From contig NZ_CP084472.1 in the NCBI RefSeq assembly GCF_020405225.1, positions 3,472,001 to 3,536,000 on the forward strand: a stretch of DNA of 64,000 nt, in the 5' to 3' direction. Every line of letters begins with the position of its first letter. Positions within the stretch are counted from its first letter, which is position 1. The position numbers and the translations under genes were made by a program. The notes below the pieces were generated by a model that saw only the letters and a program-made list of their open reading frames with translations, ran no database searches and was not told the origin of the DNA. This stretch comes from Natrinema sp. DC36 (GTDB lineage: Archaea; Halobacteriota; Halobacteria; Halobacteriales; Natrialbaceae). Positions 18,078 through 25,844 of this stretch are shown here, in pieces.

Positions 18078-19045
18078 TCGGACGACCCGGTCGCCGCAGC
18101 GTCGCGCTCGCGGGCGGCCGCCGGCGGGAGGTCGTCGATCAGCACGACCGCGTCCCCCTCGAGGACCGTCGTGCCGTCGCCGTCGAGCACGTCGGTCTCG
18201 ATCCGGTACTTCGACCGGCCGAGGTCCTCGACGACCTCGCAGACGGCGGTGGCGCGGGTGCCGATCGGGAGCGGGGCGCGGAAGCTGCTTTCCTGTGAAA
18301 GATAGATCGTCAGTCCCGGGAGCCGGGCCAGCGCCGCACTGACGATCCCGTTCGCGAGGACGCCGTGGACGATCCGCTCGCCGAAGCGCGTTTCGGCCGC
18401 GTAGGCCGCGTCGAGGTGGACCCGGTTGGTGTCGCCGGTCACCGACGCGAAGGCCTCGACGTCGTCTTCGGAAATCGGCTTCGAGAACCGTGCGACGTCG
18501 CCGACCGAGACGGCCGTCTCGTCCGCGCCGCGGTACTCGAACTCCCAGTCGTCGCGCTCGTAGAGGGTGTCGGTCCGCACACGTCGCTGAGGCGGTTGCT
18601 CGCGTGACTCCGTCGCACGGTGGACGAGCTGTGGCACGTAGTAGGTGAGTTCGGTCGTCGTGACGATTCCCACCAGTTCGCCGGTGCCGTCATCCGCCGC
18701 CGTCTCGCTCGTCCGCTCGGGACTCGAGACGACCGGCAGGTGTTCGATGTCCGTCGACCGCAACAGCGCCACGGCGTCGACGATCGAGGCCGTCGGTTCG
18801 ATCGTCGTCAGCGGTGACGACATGACCGCTGATAGCTCGAGGTGGCCGAGATCCCGTCGTTCACAGAGCTGTGTCACGAAGTCGCCCTCGGTGATGATAC
18901 CCTCGGGGTCACCGTCTCGGACGACGAGTACCGAACTGACGCCTTCGTCGCGTAGTAGCGTCGCCGCTTCGGTGACGGTCGCGTTCGGCGGGGCGGTGAC
19001 GACATCCTCGACCATGATTTCCGCGACGGATATCGTGTCGTGCAT
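18074..19045 (-). CDS. CBS-domain pair fused to a MaoC-like hotdog domain
   Basis: Cytoplasmic protein of 323 residues. Residues about 5-125 form a CBS pair (VAEIMVEDVVTAPPNATVTEAATLL; VLVVRDGDPEGIITEGDFV), a nucleotide-sensing module. Residues about 185-310 form a MaoC/(R)-hydratase-like hotdog fold with ARFSKPISEDDVEAFASVTGD, NRVHLDAAYA and FGERIVHGVLANG. The hydratase motif D..H (NRVHLD) is present, so enzymatic activity on an acyl-CoA is plausible. The fusion suggests adenine-nucleotide control of fatty-acyl metabolism, an inference. Confidence 0.85.
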   Translation of the reverse strand: MHDTISVAEIMVEDVVTAPPNATVTEAATLLRDEGVSSVLVVRDGDPEGIITEGDFVTQLCERRDLGHLELSAVMSSPLTTIEPTASIVDAVALLRSTDIEHLPVVSSPERTSETAADDGTGELVGIVTTTELTYYVPQLVHRATESREQPPQRRVRTDTLYERDDWEFEYRGADETAVSVGDVARFSKPISEDDVEAFASVTGDTNRVHLDAAYAAETRFGERIVHGVLANGIVSAALARLPGLTIYLSQESSFRAPLPIGTRATAVCEVVEDLGRSKYRIETDVLDGDGTTVLEGDAVVLIDDLPPAAARERDAAATGSSD

Positions 19046-19209
19046 CTGACGGCCCTACGTGGTCGACCCCTATCAGTTGGCAGGGCCACTCGCTGAACGG
19101 ACACCCGCCGGCGCTGTTCGAGCGCGACCGCGAGTGACCGGGTTCGAGACCGACTCGAGCGGCACAGTGGGACAGACAGAACAATGAGTCGCGACTCGGG
19201 AGCGCCGAT

Positions 19210-19623
19210 TCAGGTGTCGACCGGCCGCCCGTCTTCCGTCGGCGGCGCGATGTGGTCGACGTACTCCTCGAGGCTCGGTTCGTCGACCCGGACCCGGACG
19301 GCGATCTCGCCGAGTTCGTCGGGTTTGCCGACCGAGAAGTTGACGTAGTCCTCGAAGGCCGCCTGCTTTTTCAGCGCGAAGGTGAACGCGTCGCCCTCGC
19401 GGTTGGCGAAGAACTCGCCGCGGGCGGTGTCGAGGATCTCCTGGCGGTGCAACTGCTCCGAAAAGTGATCGAGCGTGTGGGCCTCGCCCCTGACCTCGCC
19501 GAACTCCTCCTCGAGGTCGGCGGTGGGAAAGATATTCGCGACGGCGTCGATCACGCGACTCGTGACCTCGGTGTCGTATATCGGTGCCGTAATCTCCACG
19601 TCGACGCGGTAGATCTCGCTCAT
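19210..19623 (-). CDS. UPF0201-type RNA-binding domain protein
   Basis: Small protein of 137 residues, starting MSEIYRVDVEITAPIYDTEV. It matches the archaeal UPF0201/COG1325 pattern (VEITAPIYDTEV near the N-terminus, HFSEQLHRQEILDTAR in the middle), described as a predicted RNA-binding, possibly exosome-associated protein. Its ATG overlaps the stop of the kinase-like gene by four bases (ATGA), so the two are translationally coupled; the pairing of UPF0200 and UPF0201 is conserved in archaea. Exact role unproven. Confidence 0.85.
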   Translation of the reverse strand: MSEIYRVDVEITAPIYDTEVTSRVIDAVANIFPTADLEEEFGEVRGEAHTLDHFSEQLHRQEILDTARGEFFANREGDAFTFALKKQAAFEDYVNFSVGKPDELGEIAVRVRVDEPSLEEYVDHIAPPTEDGRPVDT

Positions 19624-20201
19624 GGGTCCGCTTCGGCCTCGGCACGTTTCTCGTCGTCGGTTCCCCGGACGATCGACCGAATCCGATCGTGGAACGCCTC
19701 GAGCGAGTCGGTGTTCTCGACGACCACGTCGGCGCGGGCCATCGCATCGTCCATTCCGAAGCTGCGCTCGCGTTCGTCGCGGGCGGCCAGCCCCTCGCCG
19801 CCGTCGGCCTCGCTCGCGTCCCGGCCGCGCTCGTCGATCCGCTCGGCTCGCAACTCGAAGGGAGCTTCGATACTGACCAGCGTGAACGCGTCTTCGAACT
19901 CGTCCTCGAAGACGTCGACCTCGGTGCCCGAGCGGATGCCGTCGACCAGCACCGTCTCGTGGGCCTCGAGGCGATCCTCGATCATCGGCAGCGATCGTTC
20001 GGCGATGGCCGCCGGGCCGTTTTCCTCGCGCAGCGCCTGCGCGACCGTGCCGTGATCCGTCGCGGGGTCGAGCCCGCGGTCGGCCGTCTCCTGGCGGACG
20101 ACGTCGCCCATCGTGACCACCGGGATTCCGTCCTCGCGTGCGACGGTCGCGGCCTCGCCCTTGCCGCTTCCGGGGAGCCCGACCGTTCCGATGACGTGCA
20201 T
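19620..20201 (-). CDS. UPF0200 P-loop kinase (dephospho-CoA/nucleotide kinase-like)
   Basis: P-loop protein of 193 residues starting MHVIGTVGLPGSGKGEAA, with Walker A GLPGSGKG, a nucleoside-kinase-type VVTMGDVVRQE segment and DGIRSGTEVDVF. The family was placed near CoaE and adenylate kinases, but its substrate is unknown. I set the start at 20201 so that the P-loop is near the N-terminus; the upstream frame is rich in arginine and unlikely to be translated. Coupled to the UPF0201 gene. Confidence 0.87.
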   Translation of the reverse strand: MHVIGTVGLPGSGKGEAATVAREDGIPVVTMGDVVRQETADRGLDPATDHGTVAQALREENGPAAIAERSLPMIEDRLEAHETVLVDGIRSGTEVDVFEDEFEDAFTLVSIEAPFELRAERIDERGRDASEADGGEGLAARDERERSFGMDDAMARADVVVENTDSLEAFHDRIRSIVRGTDDEKRAEAEADP

Positions 20202-20567
20202 CGAGACTACGTACCGGCGAGACGTGCATAAACGCTGTGTTCGCCGTTCGGTCCGGACTGCACCGTCTCCGCTCGGCGGTCGGACCATCCATCGGTTCGC
20301 TGCAACGGTTTTAGGATCGACATTCGCCGCGTTACATTCCGAGTCGGCCGCCCCTCGAGCGGGGTCGAACTCGACAGCCGGTCTCGCTCGAGTCGGCGCG
20401 GCTTATGCGCCTGCTATCGATGAGTTCGCTCGCATCGAACCGACGCGTTCGACGGTCGTACTTCGCTCAACCGTTCCAATTCGAGGCAATTCGATCAAAC
20501 TCTGACTGATCGCTGAAACGGAGAGACGCCGTTATGTGGCAGTCCGTTGCGGAGACGGGTGCGTACC
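20202..20567. other. Intergenic stretch, nothing identified
   Basis: About 365 bases between the divergent kinase and lipoprotein genes. No frame looks coding and no strong repeat is visible. Confidence 0.5.
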
Positions 20568-20936
20568 ATGACAGACAAGATACTCACCAGGCGTCGATTC
20601 ACGGCCGGAGCCGGTGCCGGACTGATCGCTGCAGTCGCAGGTTGTTCGGACGACGGCGAATCCAGCGAGGACTCGCCGGACGACGAGTCGGACGGAACGG
20701 ACGGTTCGGAGGACCTCGGCTCCGGCGATGGCGGTAACGAGTCCGACGACGGTGGGCTCGGTAACGAGTCGGATGACGGCGGACTCGGCAACGAATCCGA
20801 CAACGAGTCCGACGGCGGCGTGGGGAACGAATCCGACGACGGGACGGGTGATGACACGGAGAACGCGTCCATCAACGAGTCCGGCGGCAACGACACCGAG
20901 AACTCGAGCGACGACGATGCGGAGGTCGAGTTCTGA
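20568..20936 (+). CDS. Small acidic lipoprotein with NESDD repeats
   Basis: Predicted lipoprotein of 122 residues. MTDKILTRRRFTAGAGAGLIAAVAG is a Tat-type signal followed by a lipobox cysteine (VAGC). The mature part is almost all D, E, S, G and N, with imperfect repeats of the type GLGNESDDG. No domain can be assigned; it is likely a disordered surface tether. The ATG at 20568 was chosen over an upstream ATG at 20547 because it starts the signal peptide properly. Confidence 0.65.
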   Translation: MTDKILTRRRFTAGAGAGLIAAVAGCSDDGESSEDSPDDESDGTDGSEDLGSGDGGNESDDGGLGNESDDGGLGNESDNESDGGVGNESDDGTGDDTENASINESGGNDTENSSDDDAEVEF

Positions 20937-21110
20937 CGCCGGCCGGTGCCGACGCGGGTACTCACGAGGACGCACCTTTTTTGTGCGAATCACCGGGTAC
21001 CGTCGGGTACCGCGTTCGAATTCCGTTCGCCTGTTTGATACCGTAGCGAGCGGTTGACTGCGACGAGAATCCCAACCGCTTATGCCGTTCCGTCGTGGAT
21101 TCGGACTCGA

Positions 21111-21185
21111 GGGCACGTAGCTCAGTCCGGAAAGAGCGTCGGACTTCTAATCCGACGGTCGTGGGTTCAAATCCCATCGTGCCCG
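21111..21185 (+). tRNA. tRNA-Arg, anticodon TCT
   Basis: A 75-base cloverleaf. The acceptor stem GGGCACG pairs with CGTGCCC (21178-21184), the anticodon stem TCGGA/TCCGA closes a loop CTTCTAA with anticodon TCT, and the T-arm is GTGGG-TTCAAAT-CCCAT. The discriminator is G at 21185. No intron and no encoded CCA. The last 21 bases are repeated 159 bases downstream. Confidence 0.95.
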
Positions 21186-21193
21186 TGATTCTG

Positions 21194-21345
21194 CGACGGT
21201 TCCGCGAACCAGTGAGCGGAACGTCGTGAAACGTAGTTTCACGGAAACGGACGCGAGGAGCGAATCACAGACAGAGATGGGATTTGAACTAGACGGCGGC
21301 GAGCGGAGCGAGCCGACGGCGTAGTTCATAATCCCATCGTGCCCG
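21194..21345. repeat. Composite structured element after tRNA-Arg, with duplicated tRNA 3' end
   Basis: In order: a hairpin at 21194-21226 (CGACGGTTCCGC with GCGGAACGTCG), a perfect hairpin at 21225-21243 (CGTGAAAC-GTA-GTTTCACG), an inverted copy of the T-arm at 21276-21290, a GC-rich palindromic linker (GGCGAGCGGAGCGAGCC), and a direct copy of the tRNA 3' end at 21324-21345 that differs from the tRNA by one inserted T. The direct copy resembles an attachment-site duplication left by an integrative element. The same plan is seen after tRNA-Pro. Confidence 0.6.
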
Positions 21346-21392
21346 CGTTCGGCCACGAACCATTCATCAGCGACAGTACTCACTGAGATCGA

Positions 21393-21590
21393 ATGGGGCT
21401 CGAGAAAACTGGGGTCAGCCTCGAGTTCGACGACCAGGGCGAGCCCCGGCGGATGCGGATCGATACGATTCTCTCCCGGTTGAAGTCGGACCGTTTTGAG
21501 AACCTCCATGCGCTCGCGAGCGAGGCTCTCGAGAAGTGGTCGCGATCGGGGAACGATCCGACCGTACTCCGTGGCGTCGAGTTGACCTGA
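21393..21590 (+). CDS. Small conserved-looking haloarchaeal protein
   Basis: A frame of 65 residues starting MGLEKTGVSLEFDDQGEPRRMRID, with balanced charge and no shadowing gene. It contains a helical part (LKSDRFENLHALASEALEKWSR). Composition looks protein-like for a haloarchaeon. I do not recognise the family. It sits just after the tRNA-Arg tail element. Confidence 0.5.
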   Translation: MGLEKTGVSLEFDDQGEPRRMRIDTILSRLKSDRFENLHALASEALEKWSRSGNDPTVLRGVELT

Positions 21591-21738
21591 AAGACTCCAA
21601 GCGGCGGCTCTGAAACCGGATTCGTCGGCGCTGTCGCCGACCGCTGAACCGGCCTCCATAGTGGCAACACTACCCCTTCATTTCGTTTGCGCAACTACAC
21701 CTTCATCAGACGCTGATTTTCACAACTTTAGTTGCGTC

Positions 21739-21867
21739 GTGTTTACACGCACGGACCTCGAACTCACCGACCACGAAGCATACGGCTTTCTCTGCCTATA
21801 CGGATTGTTCCTCCTCTGGATGATTCTCGAATCGATGGAAATCATCGAGACTGTCCGGGGAATTTAA
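21739..21867 (+). CDS. Possible 42-residue membrane peptide
   Basis: From a GTG codon the frame reads VFTRTDLELTDHEAYGFLCLYGLFLLWMILE, with one hydrophobic segment and an acidic N-terminus. The frame is open from 21661 as well. Just upstream are a CAACT-TT-AGTTG palindrome and a pair of 13-base direct repeats, which could be control sites. No family recognised; weak. Confidence 0.3.
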   Translation: MFTRTDLELTDHEAYGFLCLYGLFLLWMILESMEIIETVRGI

Positions 21868-22250
21868 TCGATGTTTAGAACCGACTGGACTGATGAATTT
21901 GCGCTTTCTACTCAGCAGCGGCTACTCATTCTGCGTAAACACTGTCAGAAACGGCGTGCTGACTACAGAGGATGAGTTTAGTACGAGGATCTCGTTTGTT
22001 TCACGCCCGCCCTACTGAACCAGCCGTTCCGTAGATCTGCGAATCTAACGCTGGTGCCTCTATCAACTATTAGTGACTTCTGTAGAGCCGTGCTGAATAC
22101 ACAGCACACACTCGCAGTACAGTTCGCTGGATTAGCTGCAAGGTCGGCTAAGATGGAGATCCTCGATAGAGGTGGTAAAGTTAAAATGTAGAAATTATCA
22201 AAAGTTGCACGCCAACAAGGGTGAAGTGCGTAGAGACAATTGGCCAGAGT
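21868..22250. other. AT-richer accessory stretch
   Basis: Mostly non-coding. A 34-codon frame (21871-21975, MFRTDWTDEFALSTQQR) directly follows the 42-residue peptide frame but has no family support. The motif GTGCTGAATAC at 22090-22100 is one member of an inverted pair with the copy near 23073-23085. Confidence 0.4.
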
Positions 22251-22646
22251 ATGACTGCAAGTCCGTCTAACGATGAGGAATGGGCTGAGCGGTGGAATAA
22301 GTTATTTGACATCCTTTCTGTCGAGCCGCGGCGAGAGATTATCAATTCGTTGCTGGATGTGCCACAAGAGCGACGGCTCTCGCTACCTGAGGCTGCAGAA
22401 TCCCCTAACCAGTCGATGAACTCTGAGTCATTAGCTATTCACTTGCGCCATCATCACCTCCCTAAGCTCGCCGAAGAAGGGTACGTTCGCTGGGATTCCG
22501 AACGGTTCTGTGTCCAGCGTGGCCCCAACTTTGCGGAACCGGCATTTATCGTTGAGAACGTGTTCGAGTCGATGGACGAAATCCCCGAACCCTTGATTGA
22601 CAACTGTAGGATTATACAGAAGAAAATTAACGATGATGCGAACTGA
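22251..22646 (+). CDS. DUF7344-like winged-helix protein
   Basis: Protein of 131 residues starting MTASPSNDEEWAERWNKLFDILS. It has the DUF7344-like pattern: LFDILSVEPRREIINSLLDV, a middle helix, then IHLRHHHLPKLAEEGYVRWDSE, which is a winged-helix signature. Function is a presumed DNA-binding regulator. A GTG start ten codons upstream (22221) is possible. It overlaps the next gene by 14 bases. Codon use is AT-richer than in the flanking housekeeping genes, which supports acquisition. Confidence 0.72.
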   Translation: MTASPSNDEEWAERWNKLFDILSVEPRREIINSLLDVPQERRLSLPEAAESPNQSMNSESLAIHLRHHHLPKLAEEGYVRWDSERFCVQRGPNFAEPAFIVENVFESMDEIPEPLIDNCRIIQKKINDDAN

Positions 22647-22884
22647 CGTTGTCACCAACGTTGTCAAAGCGGTGGCCGCCCAAGATGAGGTAGAACCAGG
22701 GGAACTCGATTCATTGTACGAGTACATCGACCCAGAAATATTAGAGAAAGTGTATGAGCAAGAGAAGGGCGACTGGACCTTTACGTTCCAATATTCCGAT
22801 CCTCAAGTCACTCTGACCCACGAGGAACAAATCTTCGTTGATGGTGTCCTGCATACGCCGAGTGTATCAAGAGGGAGTAAATGA
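22633..22884 (+). CDS. HalOD1 output-domain protein
   Basis: Protein of 83 residues, start MMRTDVVTNVVKAVAAQDEV. It matches the halobacterial output domain 1 pattern: VVKAVAAQDEVEPGELDSLYEYIDPEILEKV, then a beta hairpin with FTFQYSDPQVTL. Stand-alone HalOD1 proteins are thought to act in signal transduction, without a known partner. Its start lies inside the end of the winged-helix gene, so both are translated together and may form a regulator-output unit. Confidence 0.72.
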   Translation: MMRTDVVTNVVKAVAAQDEVEPGELDSLYEYIDPEILEKVYEQEKGDWTFTFQYSDPQVTLTHEEQIFVDGVLHTPSVSRGSK

Positions 22885-23437
22885 CTATTGAGTGATGCGG
22901 GTTCTCCACTCTAAACTCAATGTCCCTTCCAGGCTAACTTCCACCTCTGCATTCAGCACGCAGTCTCTGCTATCTCCCAGATAAATCAGTCGTCGATCCA
23001 ATACCTACTTGACCTGTACTGAGCGATCTCCACTTTCGCAAACCGGGGCTGATCTCGTGCGACATTCGCGCGCTGTATTCAGCACGACTCTGGCAACATC
23101 ACCGATAGTTGGTAAAAGTGCTAGCGTTAGATACGCATGTCTTGGTATCAGCCTACTCAAAATCGTCTACCTGAACGAAAGAGGAGAGATTGCCGTAAAT
23201 GCCCCTAAGGGGGCAGGGCAATTGCGCGGCGCGCAGAGCGCGCGCCGCGCTAGCGAAAAGTCAGACTGGCCGATTCGAGACGGTAGAACGGTGCTGCTCC
23301 AGCAGTAGGAGAGGATGGGACCTCGATAACGAGTGTTGTCGAGTCCGCTTAGGGGGGGAAGAGATTAGACTATCGCCGAGCGGTAAGTACAGACCAAGGT
23401 CTTAACGGAACTGAAGCCGATATATTCTCGTACGAGT
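22885..23437. other. Intergenic region with repeat remnants
   Basis: No gene supported. The motif GCATTCAGCACG near 22952 and TGTATTCAGCACG at 23073-23085 are minus-strand relatives of the plus-strand motif at 22090. A perfect CG-rich hairpin lies at 23224-23250. A TATA-like ATATATTC is at 23417, just before the PAP2 gene. Confidence 0.45.
23224..23250. repeat. CG-alternating perfect hairpin
   Basis: Arms GCGCGGCGCGC and GCGCGCCGCGC (11 base pairs) around a five-base loop. The alternating CG composition stands out in a locally AT-rich region. It is not followed by a T-run, so a terminator role is unsupported. Confidence 0.6.
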
Positions 23438-24343
23438 ATGTTCGGAGGTGACCGTGGTCTCGGGCTGGCCGAGGTGCTTCACGAGTCAGCGTCAGAACCC
23501 GTTCTTATAGTCTTCGCTCTACTAACCCAGCTCGGCGACGTTTGGTTTCTCTTCCTGTTGGGGGGTCTTCTGTACGTCGCCGGCGATCAGTTTCCGCGGT
23601 GGGGGATCGATCGGCGGCGTGGCCTGTTTGTGCTCGGTCTCCTACTCACGTACGTGGCTCTCATCGGGGTGCTCAAGCATTTCTTTCTGCTCCCTCGGCC
23701 CCCGGGAGCGGGTGAGCCACCCGTCATTGCGTGGCTTCCAGCCGTCTTCCAGGGCGTGTTAGCTTCGATCGCGACTGGGTCGGGCCCCGGATTTCCGAGT
23801 GGCCACGCCTTCGGGAGTACGATCGTCTGGGGTGGGTTCGCACTCGTCGTCTTCGAAGACAAATTTTCGCCGGGGTGGCTCGGAGTCGCAGCCGTCGTCG
23901 GTCTCGTCTCGCTCTCACGACTTATCTTGGGCGTCCACTATCTCGTTGATGTCGTAGTCGGGGTCGGTTTCGGAGTGGTGGTGCTGGGTGTGCTCTACGT
24001 GATCGCCGATCGAGGTACTGCCCCTGCTCGAGTACTCCTCATCGCGGTCGGTGCTGGCGCCCTGGGACTAATCCAGGGAGCCACCTTCGAGAGCGTGGCC
24101 GCGCTCGGAAGTGGCGTCGGCGGGTGGCTCGTCTGGCGTGGCATCGCCGATTCAACGCCCGCTCACCCGTCAAACCGCCGAGAGGCAGCTGCTGGATTCG
24201 TTGTGTTCGGATTGGCAGGCGGTTTCTTCGCGCTGATGTATGCTGTCGAACCGCCACTACTGGCCACGTTTTTCGGCTCCGCGATCGCCGTCGGTGGGGC
24301 CGTTATCGCCCCTTTGGCCGGTGAGAAACTCCTTGATTGGTGA
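23438..24343 (+). CDS. PAP2-family membrane phosphatase
   Basis: Integral membrane protein of 301 residues with about eight hydrophobic segments. The three phosphatase motifs are KHFFLLPRP (about residues 80-88), PSGHAFGS (about 121-128) and SRLILGVHYLVD (about 161-172), which supply the catalytic histidines. It should hydrolyse lipid phosphates such as isoprenyl or phosphatidyl phosphates at the membrane. A C-terminal extension with extra hydrophobic segments (after about 200) is longer than in minimal PAP2 proteins. Single gene. Confidence 0.9.
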   Translation: MFGGDRGLGLAEVLHESASEPVLIVFALLTQLGDVWFLFLLGGLLYVAGDQFPRWGIDRRRGLFVLGLLLTYVALIGVLKHFFLLPRPPGAGEPPVIAWLPAVFQGVLASIATGSGPGFPSGHAFGSTIVWGGFALVVFEDKFSPGWLGVAAVVGLVSLSRLILGVHYLVDVVVGVGFGVVVLGVLYVIADRGTAPARVLLIAVGAGALGLIQGATFESVAALGSGVGGWLVWRGIADSTPAHPSNRREAAAGFVVFGLAGGFFALMYAVEPPLLATFFGSAIAVGGAVIAPLAGEKLLDW

Positions 24344-24677
24344 GGTGCGTGACTACGCGGCTAAGAGGAAGCCAGGGCGGTCGTATCCATGGACGAACAA
24401 TACGCACACATAGTTATCGCGGCGTTCAGCCAACTTCCAAGTGAATAGAAGATAATGAAGCACCCTTTCGACTCAACTGCCTGGAGTTGCACGTCGCGAA
24501 GAACGATTCCCTCGATATGAACACGAACCGAATACCGGCTGTGTTCATATTCGGCCCATCGCCCATGAGAACGTACCGGTGATCGCGACGATCATGGCGA
24601 TCCCGAACCCCTCTTTATAAACTGAGATTGTTTGAGTGAACCGAAAAAACTAGGATAGGCGGGTTGTGTTCACGGCC
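24344..24677. other. Intergenic stretch before the decayed small gene
   Basis: No gene seen. A TATA-like TTTATAAA lies near 24613-24620, about 60 bases before the next start codon. Confidence 0.4.
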
Positions 24678-24959
24678 ATGTCTCACAACGAGACTCCCGG
24701 ATCGGTGCGCGTCCGGACCGACGACGGTAACGAATGGCGCTTCGATGCCATCCAGAAAGCAGCCCGCTTCTACGACTGCAACCGATCGAACGCGATCGCG
24801 TTCGCGTGCAACGACGTGGATGCGCTGGTCTCCGCAGCTCGGCGCGTCCTCGAGCGCGACGACCGCACGCTCGAGTAGCGCCGGGAGATCGCCGAGACGC
24901 TCTCGACTCGAGTAGTGACGTTCGAAGTCGATACCGACATCGCTGTCACTACTGATTGA
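24678..24959 (+). pseudogene. DUF7692-type small protein interrupted by a stop codon
   Basis: The frame starts MSHNETPGSVRVRTDDGNEW and stops at a TAG at 24876-24878 (66 residues). After the TAG the same frame continues without a break as RREIAETLSTRVVTFEV to a TGA at 24957. This continuation is what I expect for the C-terminus of this haloarchaeal family, where a glutamine precedes RREIAETL. One CAG to TAG change would explain it. The truncated part alone could still be made. Confidence 0.55.
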
Positions 24960-25304
24960 ATTCTTGCCTCGAGAAACGCCGGCCAGGGGCCGGCGTCGGA
25001 GCCCCCACCCCCCATAGGTGATGTGTTGGGTGGGAGGGTTTGAGATCAAGTTTGACAAGTTGACTTTCAAGTCGGACCGATCTCAGGTGCGGCGAGGTTC
25101 CGTCTGTCTCGAAGTCGGACGGATTCAGTCGGCCAACGACCGAATCCTCTCCCCCGCCATCCGCTTCTTTGCATTACATAGACATAATCTTGTCGTCTGT
25201 ATGACTACTACCGGAACAATCAATAATAATTATCGATAACAACGGATTGCCTCCGACCATCCTCTCCCCCATCCATTCGGAGGCATCCACCACCTGCCGT
25301 TTTG
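24960..25304. other. Intergenic, hairpins only
   Basis: No gene. A hairpin GCCGGC/GCCGGC lies near 24977-24995, a CCCACCC/GGGTGGG pair is near 25005-25036, and a perfect nine-base-pair stem (TGCCTCCGA with TCGGAGGCA) spans 25248-25285, just beyond the 3' end of the minus-strand gene remnant. Confidence 0.45.
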
Positions 25305-25520
25305 TCAAAAAATGGTATTAATCGCGATTTTTGCTTGTTTGGTCCCGCGGTGATCACCGCCAGCGGAGTAGCGGGAAATCACTCGAGCGGACCATCTTCT
25401 CACAACGGATCGTGCAGCCGATCGCCTCTGTGGCCGATAGACGACGAAACAGTACCAGCCGTCGTGACGCCGGAGTTTCTCGTCGTATTCGCGGTAGACC
25501 TTCCATACCGGGCTGTCCAT
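25305..25520 (-). pseudogene. Small haloarchaeal gene with two apparent compensating frameshifts
   Basis: The uninterrupted frame has 71 residues. Its ends look like a genuine haloarchaeal protein: MDSPVWKVYREYDEKLRRHD at the start, and GGDHRGTKQAKIAINTIF at the end. The middle (about residues 30-52) is arginine-rich and implausible, whereas the neighbouring frame over the same bases reads LSATEAIGCTIRCEKMVRSS, which looks coding. Two opposite single-base indels would explain this. Family function unknown. If the frame as written is used, it is a 71-residue protein. Confidence 0.4.
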
Positions 25521-25844
25521 CGGAATGCTCGTGCATCGTCGACTTGCTCTCGACGGGCGTGCCGTTCCCGACCCTCGCGTCGTGCCAGCTGGCCCGCTCG
25601 AGATCGAAGCGACGTAGAGGATGAGGCCGGCGTTTCGATGGTGAACGGCCGCTTGTGTAAGCTACTTTCATTGTCAGGGGTCAGCCCCATTTCATTGACC
25701 GCTCATCAGCATTCGTATGCAGGTCATCTCCGTTGTGCCACGCCCCGGTGACGGGCGGAACCCACTACACACAATGGACTATGTGCCGCCGAACCGGTGT
25801 GGTACGGTTCCGCCCGCCGCCGCCGACAACGGGGTCGACCGCCG
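25521..25844. other. Intergenic, nothing identified
   Basis: About 320 bases with arginine-rich shadow frames only. Upstream region of the Nramp-type gene. Confidence 0.4.

Noticed and set aside
24876-24878. TAG read as pyrrolysine
   Set aside because: Pyrrolysine is not known in haloarchaea and no pylT-like RNA or Pyl genes are visible; a nonsense mutation is simpler.
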